From: Desulfoluna spongiiphila
GTDB lineage: Bacteria; Desulfobacterota; Desulfobacteria; Desulfobacterales; Desulfolunaceae
Direction of reading: 5' to 3'
NCBI RefSeq assembly: GCF_900101345.1
Contig: NZ_FMUX01000001.1
Location: 62,001-126,000, forward strand
Length of the DNA stretch: 64,000 nucleotides
Below the pieces are notes generated by a model. That model was not told the origin of the DNA. It searched no databases and saw nothing but the letters and a program-made list of their open reading frames with translations. Positions 26,339-33,944 of this stretch are shown piece after piece; positions within the stretch are counted from its first letter, which is position 1; every line of letters starts with the position of its first letter. The translations under genes were made by a program, and so were the position numbers.

Positions 26339-26890
26339 ATGAGAGTCTACGCCTACACCAGAGTTTCAACCCTCGACCAATCCACCGACATGCAGCATGC
26401 AGCCATCAAGGCAAAGTATCCCGACGCCATCTTTTGGGAAGAGAAGACCAGTGGCACCACAAGGAAAGGCCGTGTGCAGCTTGAGGGCGCTTTGAAGTCG
26501 ATACAGGAGGGTGACAAGCTGGTGGTCTGGAAACTCGACCGCTTGGCTCGTGACCTGAATGACCTAACCAACATCGTCAAGGAGTTGGAAACCAAGGGCG
26601 CTGCACTGGAGATCCTCGACCAAGCCATCGACACCTCAACAGCAGCCGGTAAAGCCTTCCTTCAGATGCTTGGGGTCTTTGCTGAGTTTGAAACGAACCT
26701 ACGGAAGGAGCGGCAGCTTGAAGGCATCAAGAACGCCAAGGAAGCCGGGAAGCATCTTGGACGCAAGCCAAGCCTCACGGATGAACAGAAGCAGGCCATC
26801 AAGGGTGAGAGAGAAGCACTCAACCCCACGCAGCTTGCCAAGAAGTACGGAGTCTCACGGGCCACCATTTATAATGTTCTGAACGGGTGA
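26339..26890 (+). CDS. Serine recombinase (resolvase/invertase family)
   Basis: 183 residues, normal for small resolvases. MRVYAYTRVSTLDQ carries the catalytic Ser10; KLDRLARDLNDL has the conserved Arg residues, and FAEFETNLRKERQLEGI is the E-helix. C-terminal HTH NPTQLAKKYGVSRATIYNVL (about 161-180). Probably resolves dimers of the excised element or inverts a segment; AAGGT-type repeats lie upstream. A 12-bp-stem hairpin follows the stop. Confidence 0.93.
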   Translation: MRVYAYTRVSTLDQSTDMQHAAIKAKYPDAIFWEEKTSGTTRKGRVQLEGALKSIQEGDKLVVWKLDRLARDLNDLTNIVKELETKGAALEILDQAIDTSTAAGKAFLQMLGVFAEFETNLRKERQLEGIKNAKEAGKHLGRKPSLTDEQKQAIKGEREALNPTQLAKKYGVSRATIYNVLNG

Positions 26891-26900
26891 GGGCAACACG

Positions 26901-26938
26901 CCAACACCACAGGTAGTCCCGTGAGTCTGTGGTGTTGG
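26901..26938 (+). terminator. Hairpin after the resolvase gene
   Basis: CCAACACCACAG / CTGTGGTGTTGG with a 14-nt loop, starting 10 nt after the stop. No T-run, so it is a stabilising or rho-dependent 3' end rather than a standard intrinsic terminator. Confidence 0.4.
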
Positions 26939-27209
26939 GCCTGCTCCGGTCACAGAGGGAGACGTCCCAGGGGCGACGATGATCCTTTATTAAGGAGAGA
27001 TCGGAGGGTGGGGGCCACCCCTTGGCCGGGATACGGGGGGAGAAGACTTGTCGGCTCTCATAATGATGCCCCTTTAGAGTTTTGTGGTGAAAAAATCAGG
27101 TGTTACAGGTTGACTTTCACATTGAATCCATGTGTGTATTGACTTGTCCACGAGTTGTTCAACGAACGGATACTCATCATAATAACCGCCACTTAAAGGC
27201 ATTTGACAC
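26939..27209. other. Non-coding spacer before the nuclease-like gene
   Basis: About 270 bp without a credible gene. The base composition drops to AT-rich from about 27070, matching the following gene rather than the rest of the element. Confidence 0.45.
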
Positions 27210-27713
27210 ATGAGAAAGAGCATACCGACTGAATATAGAGAGATTGTCTTTGACTCAAAGTCAGAAGCTGTCTTTGCAAGAACGTTGGACCTATCAGGAG
27301 CTGAGTGGAAATACCATCCCCCAGAACACGGCAATCATAGGTGGGACTTTTTGGTGGCATCATCGACCCGCCCAGACAAACCGACTCTTATTGAGTACAA
27401 ACCAGCCATGCCGACAAACACATATGTCGATAATTTGGTCATGAAGATGTCTGTTGATCCAAGGGAGTCAATCGTTGTGTGGGGTAACCCTTGGGAGGGA
27501 ATTGATAAAAGCATAGATGGCCCCCAGGAGTGTTGCTATCGGGTTTACCCTATCTATTGTTCACATGGTAAATACGGATGGGGGGACTTTATTCGTCTTG
27601 GTGATAACGGTGGAGACTGGCCTACCTCAACTCGTCATCAAACATGGGCAGTATTGGGTATCACTGAAGAGATGGTTCAGGAAGCTATGCGATACAGATT
27701 CGATTTGGCTTAA
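27210..27713 (+). CDS. Putative PD-(D/E)XK nuclease-fold protein
   Basis: 167 residues. FDSKSEAVFARTLDLSG (E19), HRWDFLV (D46) and LIEYKP (E62-x-K64) are spaced like the E...D...ExK core of PD-(D/E)XK endonucleases, with a Trp/Gly-rich remainder (YGWGDFIRLGDNGGDW). The fold assignment is by motif only. It is the last gene before attR, more AT-rich than its neighbours, and the position is typical for cargo or defence genes of integrated elements. It could equally be a phage-type junction resolvase or a recombination nuclease. Start ATG 27210 has only a distant AAAGG. Confidence 0.5.
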   Translation: MRKSIPTEYREIVFDSKSEAVFARTLDLSGAEWKYHPPEHGNHRWDFLVASSTRPDKPTLIEYKPAMPTNTYVDNLVMKMSVDPRESIVVWGNPWEGIDKSIDGPQECCYRVYPIYCSHGKYGWGDFIRLGDNGGDWPTSTRHQTWAVLGITEEMVQEAMRYRFDLA

Positions 27714-27820
27714 AAAGATTGCTCAACACAGGCCTTGACGGAGGGTCCGTAACCGGGGTACTAACTGGTTCATCAGCGGGAGCTCAACCGCCGGACCCCT
27801 TGGGAACCGGGCATCTTGAC

Positions 27821-27843
27821 TCGATTCCGTCCTCCGGTACCAT
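27821..27843 (+). repeat. attR: 23-bp direct repeat of the tRNA-Leu 3' end
   Basis: Identical to 14146-14168. The bases upstream cannot fold the T-stem (no complement to CCGTC), so this is only a tRNA 3' fragment. Confidence 0.9.
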
Positions 27844-27862
27844 TCAATAAGAAAATACTTCG

Positions 27863-27894
27863 AAAGCCTTATGCGAAAGCGTAAGGCTTTTTTT
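27863..27894 (+). terminator. Displaced terminator of tRNA-Leu
   Basis: 12-bp stem (27863-27874 with 27879-27890, one G-T pair), GAAA tetraloop and T-run. It lies 19 nt after attR, where the tRNA terminator would be without the insertion. Confidence 0.88.
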
Positions 27895-27959
27895 GTTTGT
27901 TGGGATTTCAACATGAGCCTTCCATTGTGCTAAAATTGTGCCCTAACAGTAAAAAACAT

Positions 27960-28040
27960 GCCTCCGGCGGCAAGGTGTGCCACCTTGAAAGCAAGTAGCG
28001 AATGTGCTTCCCCCTCGTTCCTCGGGGAAAATCACATTCG
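27960..28040. repeat. Dispersed hairpin repeat, full copy
   Basis: GCCTCCGGCGGCAAGG leader, an AAGGTGTGCCACCTT palindrome, then a hairpin CGAATGTG...CACATTCG (27999-28006 with 28033-28040) whose tip is CCCC-TCGTTCCTC-GGGG. It lies downstream of the LysE-family gene. Confidence 0.8.
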
Positions 28041-28076
28041 CCTTTGATTTTGATTGACTTGAAGAGTTACACATCG

Positions 28077-28727
28077 TCAACCATGGCTTGCAGCAGCAAC
28101 CTTGCAACCAAACCCAATCAAAACACATCCAACCACTTTCTCGATCACGCTCTTGGAGTTTTGGAACCGTTGCAACAAGATAGGGTGGCTTAAAAAGACC
28201 GCCACGCCGGTGAACCACGCCACATGAGACAAAGAGATGATCAGCCCGTAAACAAGTTGCATCCATATCGGGGTATCAGGATTAACGACCTGTGTAAAAA
28301 TACTCAGGAAAAAAATGGTGGTCTTGGGGTTCAGGGCATTTGTAACAAAACCGATTTTAAAGGCGGCCCCGTTAGACAATGCATTTCCGGCAGATGGCTC
28401 ATCTATGTCTATCAGTTCTTTTGATGTAAACGTCTTCCAACCCATGTAGATTAAATAGGCTGCGCCAACGTACTTGAGGATGGAAAACAACACAATGGAT
28501 CGTGAAATGATGAGGGCCAATCCGGCAATGGAATACGTCACATGAATCCAAATAGCACTCCCGACCCCAAGAGCCGAGAAAATACCCGCGGAACGACTGT
28601 GAAACATACTGTTTCTTGTAACCATGACGAAATCTGCGCCAGGGCTTATGGCCATGAACATGGCAACAACACTGACAGAAATAAGTTCGGATAAATATGG
28701 CAACGTTTCAATACATGCCATGTTCAT
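28077..28727 (-). CDS. LysE/RhtB-family exporter
   Basis: 216 residues from ATG 28727 (AGGAGG nearby), with about six membrane helices. ISPGADFVMVTRNSM is the LysE-family signature near the N-terminus; FKIGFVTNALNPKTTIFFLS is the second conserved block. The family exports amino acids or their analogues by proton antiport. It is divergent from an Lrp/AsnC regulator 190 bp away, the standard arrangement for amino-acid efflux controlled by its own Lrp-type sensor. The longer upstream frame in the same phase has no family similarity. Confidence 0.9.
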   Translation of the reverse strand: MNMACIETLPYLSELISVSVVAMFMAISPGADFVMVTRNSMFHSRSAGIFSALGVGSAIWIHVTYSIAGLALIISRSIVLFSILKYVGAAYLIYMGWKTFTSKELIDIDEPSAGNALSNGAAFKIGFVTNALNPKTTIFFLSIFTQVVNPDTPIWMQLVYGLIISLSHVAWFTGVAVFLSHPILLQRFQNSKSVIEKVVGCVLIGFGCKVAAASHG

Positions 28728-28917
28728 AGTGCCTCCTCCTGTATACGATCCTACCTGAAATAAAGATGGGGTTACATGGCCCCATCTCGGGAATCCTGCC
28801 ACAGACGGCTGAATGCTCTTCCGTACGTCCCTCAAGTTGGGATTATAACCCAAATACTATGGGCATATTTACTAATTATTATTCCCACACATTAAAAAAT
28901 CAGGTATTAATATCGTT

Positions 28918-29355
28918 ATGGACAGAATTGACAGGAAAATTTTGCATGAGCTCAGGCGTAATGCAAAAGTCACTCATGCTGAGCTGGCGGACCGTGTGGG
29001 GCTCTCAATTTCAAGTTGCCAGAGACGCGTCAAGGGTTTGGAAGAAAGAGGAGTTATAACCGGCTACCAGGCAGTGATCAACCCGGAAGCCCTTTCTGAA
29101 GGCCTGGTGATCATTGTTGGATTGACGTTGGAAAGCCATACCCGTGAGGCACTCCATGAATTCCAAAAAGCCCTGGCTGAGGCTCCCGAAGTCAAGGAGA
29201 TATACCACCTCGCTGGCCAGTTCGATTTCTTCGCAAAGGTGGCGGTAAAAGATATCAACGCCTATGAAGACTTCCACCTTGATACCCTGGCCACCATTCC
29301 GGGCCTGGAACGGATCCATTCGTTCATGGTGATGTCCACATTAAAAGGGCCATAG
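28918..29355 (+). CDS. Lrp/AsnC-family transcriptional regulator
   Basis: 145 residues: HTH (IDRKILHELRRNAKVTHAEL and RVGLSISSCQRRVKGLEERG) followed by a RAM ligand domain (YQAVINPEALSEGLVIIVGL, YHLAGQFDFFAKVAVKD). It probably senses an amino acid and controls the divergent LysE-type exporter. No ribosome site stands out before ATG 28918, but the alignment to the family supports it. Confidence 0.92.
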   Translation: MDRIDRKILHELRRNAKVTHAELADRVGLSISSCQRRVKGLEERGVITGYQAVINPEALSEGLVIIVGLTLESHTREALHEFQKALAEAPEVKEIYHLAGQFDFFAKVAVKDINAYEDFHLDTLATIPGLERIHSFMVMSTLKGP

Positions 29356-29742
29356 CAAAGGCTATCTATAACCAGTACCCCTGTACTTGGCAACCGCCCA
29401 CCTCGTTTCCTCTCCCAAATCTGCAACGAATGATTTTTCAGCCCTCCACACACAACACGGGACGGGATCAAAAAACCTCTTCGCAGCGATTTTTCAGTAC
29501 GCGATACCGGCCAGGGCACACCTCCATGCAGGAAAAGGGCCGTCCTGTTTAAGCGATAACGAACGGTCACAAAGAGGACATTCGCGCCCCAAGCCAGGAT
29601 TAACAAAACCCCCGTAACAACCCATAAAAAGAATACTAATTTACAATTGACATCCTCCCACTTTCTTACTACACAAATACTACCAAACAGTCTCACCGTA
29701 GCAAACCTTCCAAGCAGTCTTTTAGAATCACACATCAAGTAA
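29356..29742. other. Intergenic region upstream of the riboswitch
   Basis: About 390 bp. Long open frames on the minus strand here are not protein-like and overlap the Lrp gene. A TTGACA at 29647-29652 with TACACA 17 nt downstream is a possible promoter for the riboswitch-PEP-CTERM transcript, about 65 nt before the aptamer. Confidence 0.4.
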
Positions 29743-29811
29743 AAGCCAAACCTGTAGCGATACAGGCACGGAAAGCCACGGGTCTCACGGGGAGACAGCC
29801 GGGTTGCCTTG
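29743..29811 (+). ncRNA. Cyclic-di-GMP-I riboswitch (GEMM)
   Basis: Shows the GEMM order: GCCAAACC, a helix CCTGTA-GCGA-TACAGG capped by a GNRA loop, CACGGAAAGCCACGGGTCT, a short helix (GGTCT/AGACA side) and the conserved AGACAGCCGGGTTGCC end. Bases 29807-29811 (CCTTG) can pair with CAAGG at 29818-29822, which overlaps the AAGGAG ribosome site, suggesting control of translation. Such riboswitches commonly precede surface-matrix genes, which fits the PEP-CTERM protein downstream. Confidence 0.85.
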
Positions 29812-29833
29812 AGCCAACCAAGGAGCAGCAACG

Positions 29834-30463
29834 ATGCGAAAATTGTTCAAAATGTTGTGCATGGCAGGTCTTATGGTTTTTCTCGGGATAAACGGGGCGT
29901 GGGCCTTTTCCATCGACTTTGAGGACGGGGTCGACGGAGCCAGGGTGGAAGGAATCGAAGGGATCAGTTTTTTAGATTTTTCGGGTAATGCACCGATGTA
30001 TGGTGACAGTCGGAAAGGGTATAATACCACATCCGATGATCTTGGTTACGGGAGTGGTCCATTTCATCACAATGGCAATATGTGGTTGTGGGCTGGCAGC
30101 AGCGCAGATGCCCGGGGCGTTAAAGTTGATTTTGAAAACGACAATGGCACCTGGTTTCAAACCGGCTTCAGTTCCAGGTCCAGTTTCTACATTGATGCGT
30201 ATTTGACAGACGGCACCATGGTTACCGCCGTGGCAGGTGAAAACAGTGGAGACCCCATGGGTTTTTTAAGGGTCGATGCCACTGCCGGGGCCTTTATCGA
30301 CTATGTTGTCCTTCATGACAGCGGAAACATGTGGTTGGTTGACGACATGAGCGGCGATACGTCTCTGGGGGCCCCGGTTCCCGAACCGTCAACCGTTCTC
30401 CTCCTGGGCTTAGGCCTTTGCGGTATCGCTGGAGTCCGCAGAAAAAAGAGCTTGAGGCATTAA
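29834..30463 (+). CDS. PEP-CTERM sorting-domain protein
   Basis: 209 residues. Signal peptide MRKLFKMLCMAGLMVFLG to about residue 26 (AWA), then a beta-rich domain with Asn/Asp/Gly repeats (NGNMWLWAG and SGNMWLVDD), and the C-terminal tripartite tag VPEPSTVLLLGLGLCGIAG followed by VRRKK. The tag is recognised by an exosortase (not in this window) for export to the surface or matrix. AAGGAG lies 9 nt before the ATG and is covered by the riboswitch expression platform, so synthesis should respond to c-di-GMP. A terminator follows at 30637. Confidence 0.9.
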   Translation: MRKLFKMLCMAGLMVFLGINGAWAFSIDFEDGVDGARVEGIEGISFLDFSGNAPMYGDSRKGYNTTSDDLGYGSGPFHHNGNMWLWAGSSADARGVKVDFENDNGTWFQTGFSSRSSFYIDAYLTDGTMVTAVAGENSGDPMGFLRVDATAGAFIDYVVLHDSGNMWLVDDMSGDTSLGAPVPEPSTVLLLGLGLCGIAGVRRKKSLRH

Positions 30464-30636
30464 TCACCATGCCGTTTTCGGTTTTCTGCCCGATGTCCTC
30501 ACCCTCCGGGCGAGCCGAGTGCCCCCATTTTCTTCGTTGCCGGAGCGTTGAGGTAAACCGCTTCATCTGCAGCTCCGGCGCCTTGAAGTTCAATGCACTC
30601 GACCCGTGAACTACCCGGGCTAAGCAGGACAACACG

Positions 30637-30669
30637 ATCCGCAGCATCTCAGGATGCTGCGGATTTTTT
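30637..30669 (+). terminator. Rho-independent terminator
   Basis: 12-bp perfect stem ATCCGCAGCATC / GATGCTGCGGAT, TCAG loop and T-run. It overlaps the stop codon of the convergent GT9 gene at 30649. Confidence 0.9.
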
Positions 30670-31692
30670 GTCTTGGAGCCTTTCCCCGGCAAGACAGGAT
30701 GCGGCGACTTTCGTGTAGACGTCGGAGGCCGAGATCCCTTTCATGCAAAGGTTGTCCCGGCATTTTTTCATGATCTCCGTTTTGTAACAGGGGCTGCAGG
30801 GCAGATTGGATGAGATGATGTGCACCTTGTTTGCCGGGCCCTGGTACGGTCCGGTTACCCAGGCTGGCGTGGGGCCGATGAGGGCAAACACCTCGGTGCC
30901 TGTGGCGGAAGCCATATGGGCCGTTCCCGTATCCGTTGCAATGAGTCCCCGGGCCCCCTCAATCACCCCCACCAGGTCCGCGATGGATGTTTTTCCCACG
31001 AGGTCCACGACGCCGGATGGAAAGGGCCTGAGCCCATCGAAAAAACGCCCTTCATTACGGCTCCCCACAACGACAACCTGAATATCCCGGTTAAGCGCCT
31101 CGATCAACTCCGACCACCGCCTGTCGTCCCAGGCACGATGGTTGATTTTTTTTTGGTTGTGATGGGAATTGCTGGGGCTGATAACGATATATCTGTCCTC
31201 CAGCCCGTATGCGTTTGTCACGTCATCGACAGGGGTGCCCACAAGGGAAGGGAAGGATTGCCAGAGATGTTCCTCATCAACAGCTCGGGCATAAATGCGC
31301 TTCAAGGCATCCACCATATGCATCCCCTGGGGAAAATGGTCCTCACTGCCGTAAAAACCCACTTTCTGCCTTGCGCAGACCTTCTCAACCAACCCCTTGA
31401 ACTGGCTTCCGCCCCCAAAATTGATCAGCACATCATAAGGTGACACCATAGAGGAACGGACGATGTTGCGCTTGCCCGGACTAAGCCAGACCGGCCATTT
31501 ACAGTGGCTCAGGTTAAACACTCTGTTCACACGGTGATCCAGAGCAAACAAGCCCCCGGGCCCGGGCTTGCACACAAAATCAATGCGCGTGTCTTTGCCG
31601 AATTGACGTACGACGGCATCAATCACGCTTGTGGAACAAATCAAATCTCCCAGTGCACCGCACTGAATCACAAGAACTGTCTTGACTCTCAT
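30649..31692 (-). CDS. Glycosyltransferase family 9 (ADP-heptose:LPS heptosyltransferase-like)
   Basis: 347 residues. N-terminal VLVIQCGALGDLICSTSVID and C-terminal GLIATDTGTAHMASATGTEV plus FALIGPTPAWVTGPY are the GT9 signatures for sugar-nucleotide binding. It probably adds heptose or another sugar to LPS core or a related glycan at the inner membrane. A CxxC-rich tail (NLPCSPCYKTEIMKKCRDNLC) is seen in many delta-proteobacterial GT9 proteins. It stands alone on the minus strand. Confidence 0.9.
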   Translation of the reverse strand: MRVKTVLVIQCGALGDLICSTSVIDAVVRQFGKDTRIDFVCKPGPGGLFALDHRVNRVFNLSHCKWPVWLSPGKRNIVRSSMVSPYDVLINFGGGSQFKGLVEKVCARQKVGFYGSEDHFPQGMHMVDALKRIYARAVDEEHLWQSFPSLVGTPVDDVTNAYGLEDRYIVISPSNSHHNQKKINHRAWDDRRWSELIEALNRDIQVVVVGSRNEGRFFDGLRPFPSGVVDLVGKTSIADLVGVIEGARGLIATDTGTAHMASATGTEVFALIGPTPAWVTGPYQGPANKVHIISSNLPCSPCYKTEIMKKCRDNLCMKGISASDVYTKVAASCLAGERLQDKKSAAS

Positions 31693-32211
31693 TCGATCCC
31701 CTTGTGTTTTTCATCATAACATGTCGAGGAGGGCTTGGAGTGGATGCCCCTGTGCTTTTCGTTACGTACAACGACGATCTAAAAGAATAATTGCAGACAG
31801 TAAGACTACACACCCACAGAAAAAGAGCAAGGACCAATTGAACCCAAACTTAAAAATTGCAACTGAAAAGTTCATGAAAAAACAAGCATGGAGGCCCCTT
31901 GCCCGGCCGGGGGGGAAAGCCATGTGCCGGGGCAACCTCACTGCATGGTCCCGGGGTGTCGTCTCCATGAACGGGCCAAGATTTGATCGCCCCGGCCTTT
32001 GTCCCGACACCCGGGTGTGGTATCATTGACCATCCTAATTACAATACACCGGCAGCGCGGTTTCTCGCTGTAGAGCCGACGCACCACGCCGATCACCATC
32101 CGAAACCCGTGCCAAGCCCTTTGCCCTTTCTCTGCTCACCTGTCTCTTCGTCTCCCGCGTCTCCGCCTTCAAAGGGAGGCACACCATCTTTCAAACAAAG
32201 CGAGGTTGCCC
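31693..32211. other. 519-bp intergenic region
   Basis: Separates divergent GT9 and peroxiredoxin genes. Small open frames (for example 31762-32010 minus, with a hydrophobic C-terminus) are not supported by ribosome sites. No known RNA motif was recognised. Confidence 0.4.
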
Positions 32212-32859
32212 ATGAGACTGCAGGACAAACTGCACGGCCTGAAACAAGAGTTTGAGGCAAACGCCCCCAAAGAAGCCCTTGAAATCATGCACCAGGCCAC
32301 ACGGGACCTGGTGGCCTCCGATCTGCTGGACCACATCCCGAGCGTCGGCAGACCGGCCCCTGCCTTTGAGCTCACAGACGCATCGGGAAATCCCGTAGAC
32401 AGCCGGAAACTGCAGGCCAAGGGGCCCCTTGTGGTCACCTTTTACCGGGGGGCCTGGTGACCGTACTGCAACCTGGAGCTGGAAGCTCTGCAGGAAATCG
32501 TCCCGGCCATGGCCTCCCTGGGTGCCTCCCTTGTGGCCATCTCCCCCCAACAGGCTAAATTTTCCAAGCCCCTGGCAAAAAAGCTCGGAATCACCTTCCC
32601 TATCCTCTCCGATCCCCAGAACAGGGTTGCCTCAGAGTTCGGGCTGCTCTACCGGCTTCCCCCGCAGCTCAAGGCAATTTACATGGACTTCGGCATCGAC
32701 CTTAGCCGGTTCAACGGCGACGACGCATGGGAGCTACCCGTCCCGGCCCGGTTTATCCTGGACACCCATGGGGTGGTCGTCAGCGCCGAAGCCAACCCGG
32801 ACTACACCAAACGGCCCGACCCCAGGGAGATTATCTCGGCCATCTCACCGGATGAGTAG
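32212..32859 (+). CDS. Predicted selenoprotein: peroxiredoxin-like (AhpC/TSA) protein, UGA = Sec83
   Basis: 215 residues if the TGA at 32458-32460 is read as Sec. ATG 32212 follows GAGG by 6 nt. The thioredoxin-fold peroxidase region reads VVTFYRGAW-U-PYC-NLELEAL, where relatives have WCPYC: the UGA replaces the peroxidatic Cys, leaving a U83-x-x-C86 redox pair. The rest (AISPQQAKFSKPLAKKLG, ITFPILSDPQNRVASEFGL, PARFILDTHGVVVSA) is intact and in frame. A hairpin lies 11 nt after the UGA with its loop at 21 nt. It is expected to reduce peroxides in the cytoplasm. It has no operon partner. Confidence 0.87.
32472..32494 (+). promoter_or_regulatory. Candidate bacterial SECIS element for the UGA at 32458
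   Basis: Stem CCTG-GAGCT / AGCTC-(TG)-CAGG with a triloop GGA (32481-32483) and a 2-nt bulge. The loop lies 21 nt after the UGA and begins with G, matching bacterial SECIS rules. Its triloop GGA resembles the GGC loop of the other UGA gene at 8246. Confidence 0.65.
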
Positions 32860-32880
32860 TCAAAGAGACTGAAAAAGCAT

Positions 32881-32963
32881 GCCTCCGGCGGCCAGGCAAT
32901 GATCCCCTTGGCCCCAGGATGCGACTCATCTCACCCCTCGTTCCTCGGGGTGAGATGAGTCGC
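32881..32963. repeat. Dispersed hairpin repeat, copy with 17-bp perfect stem
   Basis: GCCTCCGGCGGCC leader, then a perfect 17-bp stem (32921-32937 with 32947-32963) capped by TCGTTCCTC. The stem sequence differs from the 27999 and 40233 copies while the loop and its CCCC/GGGG closing pairs are the same. Confidence 0.85.
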
Positions 32964-33088
32964 GATGGAGACGGCTTTCATCATTCGGTGTCGTCATCCC
33001 CGACTGCTCGGATTGTCCGAGGCGACAGGAGCGGGGCAGCCACATCAAAAACGGGGGCCAACGCATTGGCCCCCACTGGAGAGAAAGA

Positions 33089-33928
33089 ATGAATCGACGC
33101 GTAGAGACCCTGCTCAGGGGGGAGGCCGTCACCGAAGGGGCAGGGGTACACCTTCACCGGGTCTTCGGCTTCCATGAAGCGCCCATGTTTGACCCGTTCC
33201 TGCTGTTGGACGATTTCAGGTCGGACAACCCGGAAGACTACAAAAAGGGGTTCCCCTGGCACCCCCATCGGGGCATCGAAACCATCACCTATGTGCTCAA
33301 AGGGGACGTGGAGCATGGCGACAGCCTGGGGAACAGCGGCACCATATCCGACGGGGACGTGCAATGGATGACGGCCGGGTCCGGCATCATCCACCAGGAG
33401 ATGCCCCAGGGGGACCCCAGCGGGGCCATTCACGGGTTCCAACTCTGGACCAACCTGCCCGCCTCTTACAAAATGATGCGGCCAAGGTACCAGGAATACA
33501 CGGCGGCAAGGATCCCGGAAACCCAAACAGCCGAGGGCTGCCACGTCAAGGTCATCGCAGGGACCGTGGCCGGCACCTCAGGCCCGGTCACCGATGTGGT
33601 CACGGCCCCGGTCTACATCGACTGCACCGTTCCCGGAGGCGCCTGCTTCCGCCACACATCGCCGCCTGACCACACGGCCCTTGTCTACGGCATCGAAGGC
33701 GCGGGGCGCATCGAAGACACCGAGGTGCCGACCCGCCACCTCGCGCACCTGACCTCCGGCACCGACATTGTGGTGAGCGCCCCGGAGGGGCCGTTTCGAT
33801 TTCTTCTCTTCACGGGAAAGCCCATCGGCGAACCCGTGGCCTGGAAAGGCCCCATCGTCATGAACACCAAGGCGGAGCTGGACCTGGCTTTTCTGGAGTA
33901 CCAAAGCGGAACCTTTGTAAAAATATAA
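33089..33928 (+). CDS. Pirin family protein
   Basis: 279 residues, normal for pirins (two-cupin proteins, some with quercetinase activity or regulatory roles). FDPFLLLDDFRSDNPEDYKK, FPWHPHRGIETITYVLKGDV (metal His pair), HGDSLGNSGTISDGDVQWMT and AGSGIIHQEMP supply the metal ligands of the N-terminal cupin. ATG 33089 follows GAGAGAAAG. It is a single gene; the stop is 17 nt from the convergent histidine-kinase stop. Confidence 0.93.
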   Translation: MNRRVETLLRGEAVTEGAGVHLHRVFGFHEAPMFDPFLLLDDFRSDNPEDYKKGFPWHPHRGIETITYVLKGDVEHGDSLGNSGTISDGDVQWMTAGSGIIHQEMPQGDPSGAIHGFQLWTNLPASYKMMRPRYQEYTAARIPETQTAEGCHVKVIAGTVAGTSGPVTDVVTAPVYIDCTVPGGACFRHTSPPDHTALVYGIEGAGRIEDTEVPTRHLAHLTSGTDIVVSAPEGPFRFLLFTGKPIGEPVAWKGPIVMNTKAELDLAFLEYQSGTFVKI

Positions 33929-33944
33929 CGGCACAGCGTTTGCC

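Larger units (their letters stand above)
14146..27843. mobile_element. 13.7-kb integrated element in tRNA-Leu(CAA)
   Basis: Bounded by the 23-bp repeats, with an integrase starting 97 nt inside attL. The content in order: integrase 1 (+), non-coding G-rich block, two small coupled genes (-), RHH repressor (+), two small genes, KilA-N (-), RNase HI (-), Walker ATPase (-), a 1286-residue LPD38-type protein (-), integrase 2 (-), serine resolvase (+) and a PD-(D/E)XK-like protein (+). Base composition and codon use are less GC-skewed than in the flanking chromosome. Replication and recombination functions and a single giant polyvalent protein are present, while capsid, portal, terminase and conjugation genes are not recognised. 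It may be a phage satellite, a phage-plasmid remnant or a new integrative element. Confidence 0.88.

Noticed and set aside
27735..27846. A tRNA-like sequence at attR
   Set aside because: CGGAGG/CCTCCG could close an acceptor, but the T-stem, D-arm and 7-nt anticodon loop cannot form; it is only the 23-bp tRNA 3' repeat with element sequence before it.
29262..29831. 189-codon minus-strand frame over the Lrp gene end and the riboswitch
   Set aside because: It runs antisense through the Lrp 3' end and the conserved riboswitch and resembles no protein.
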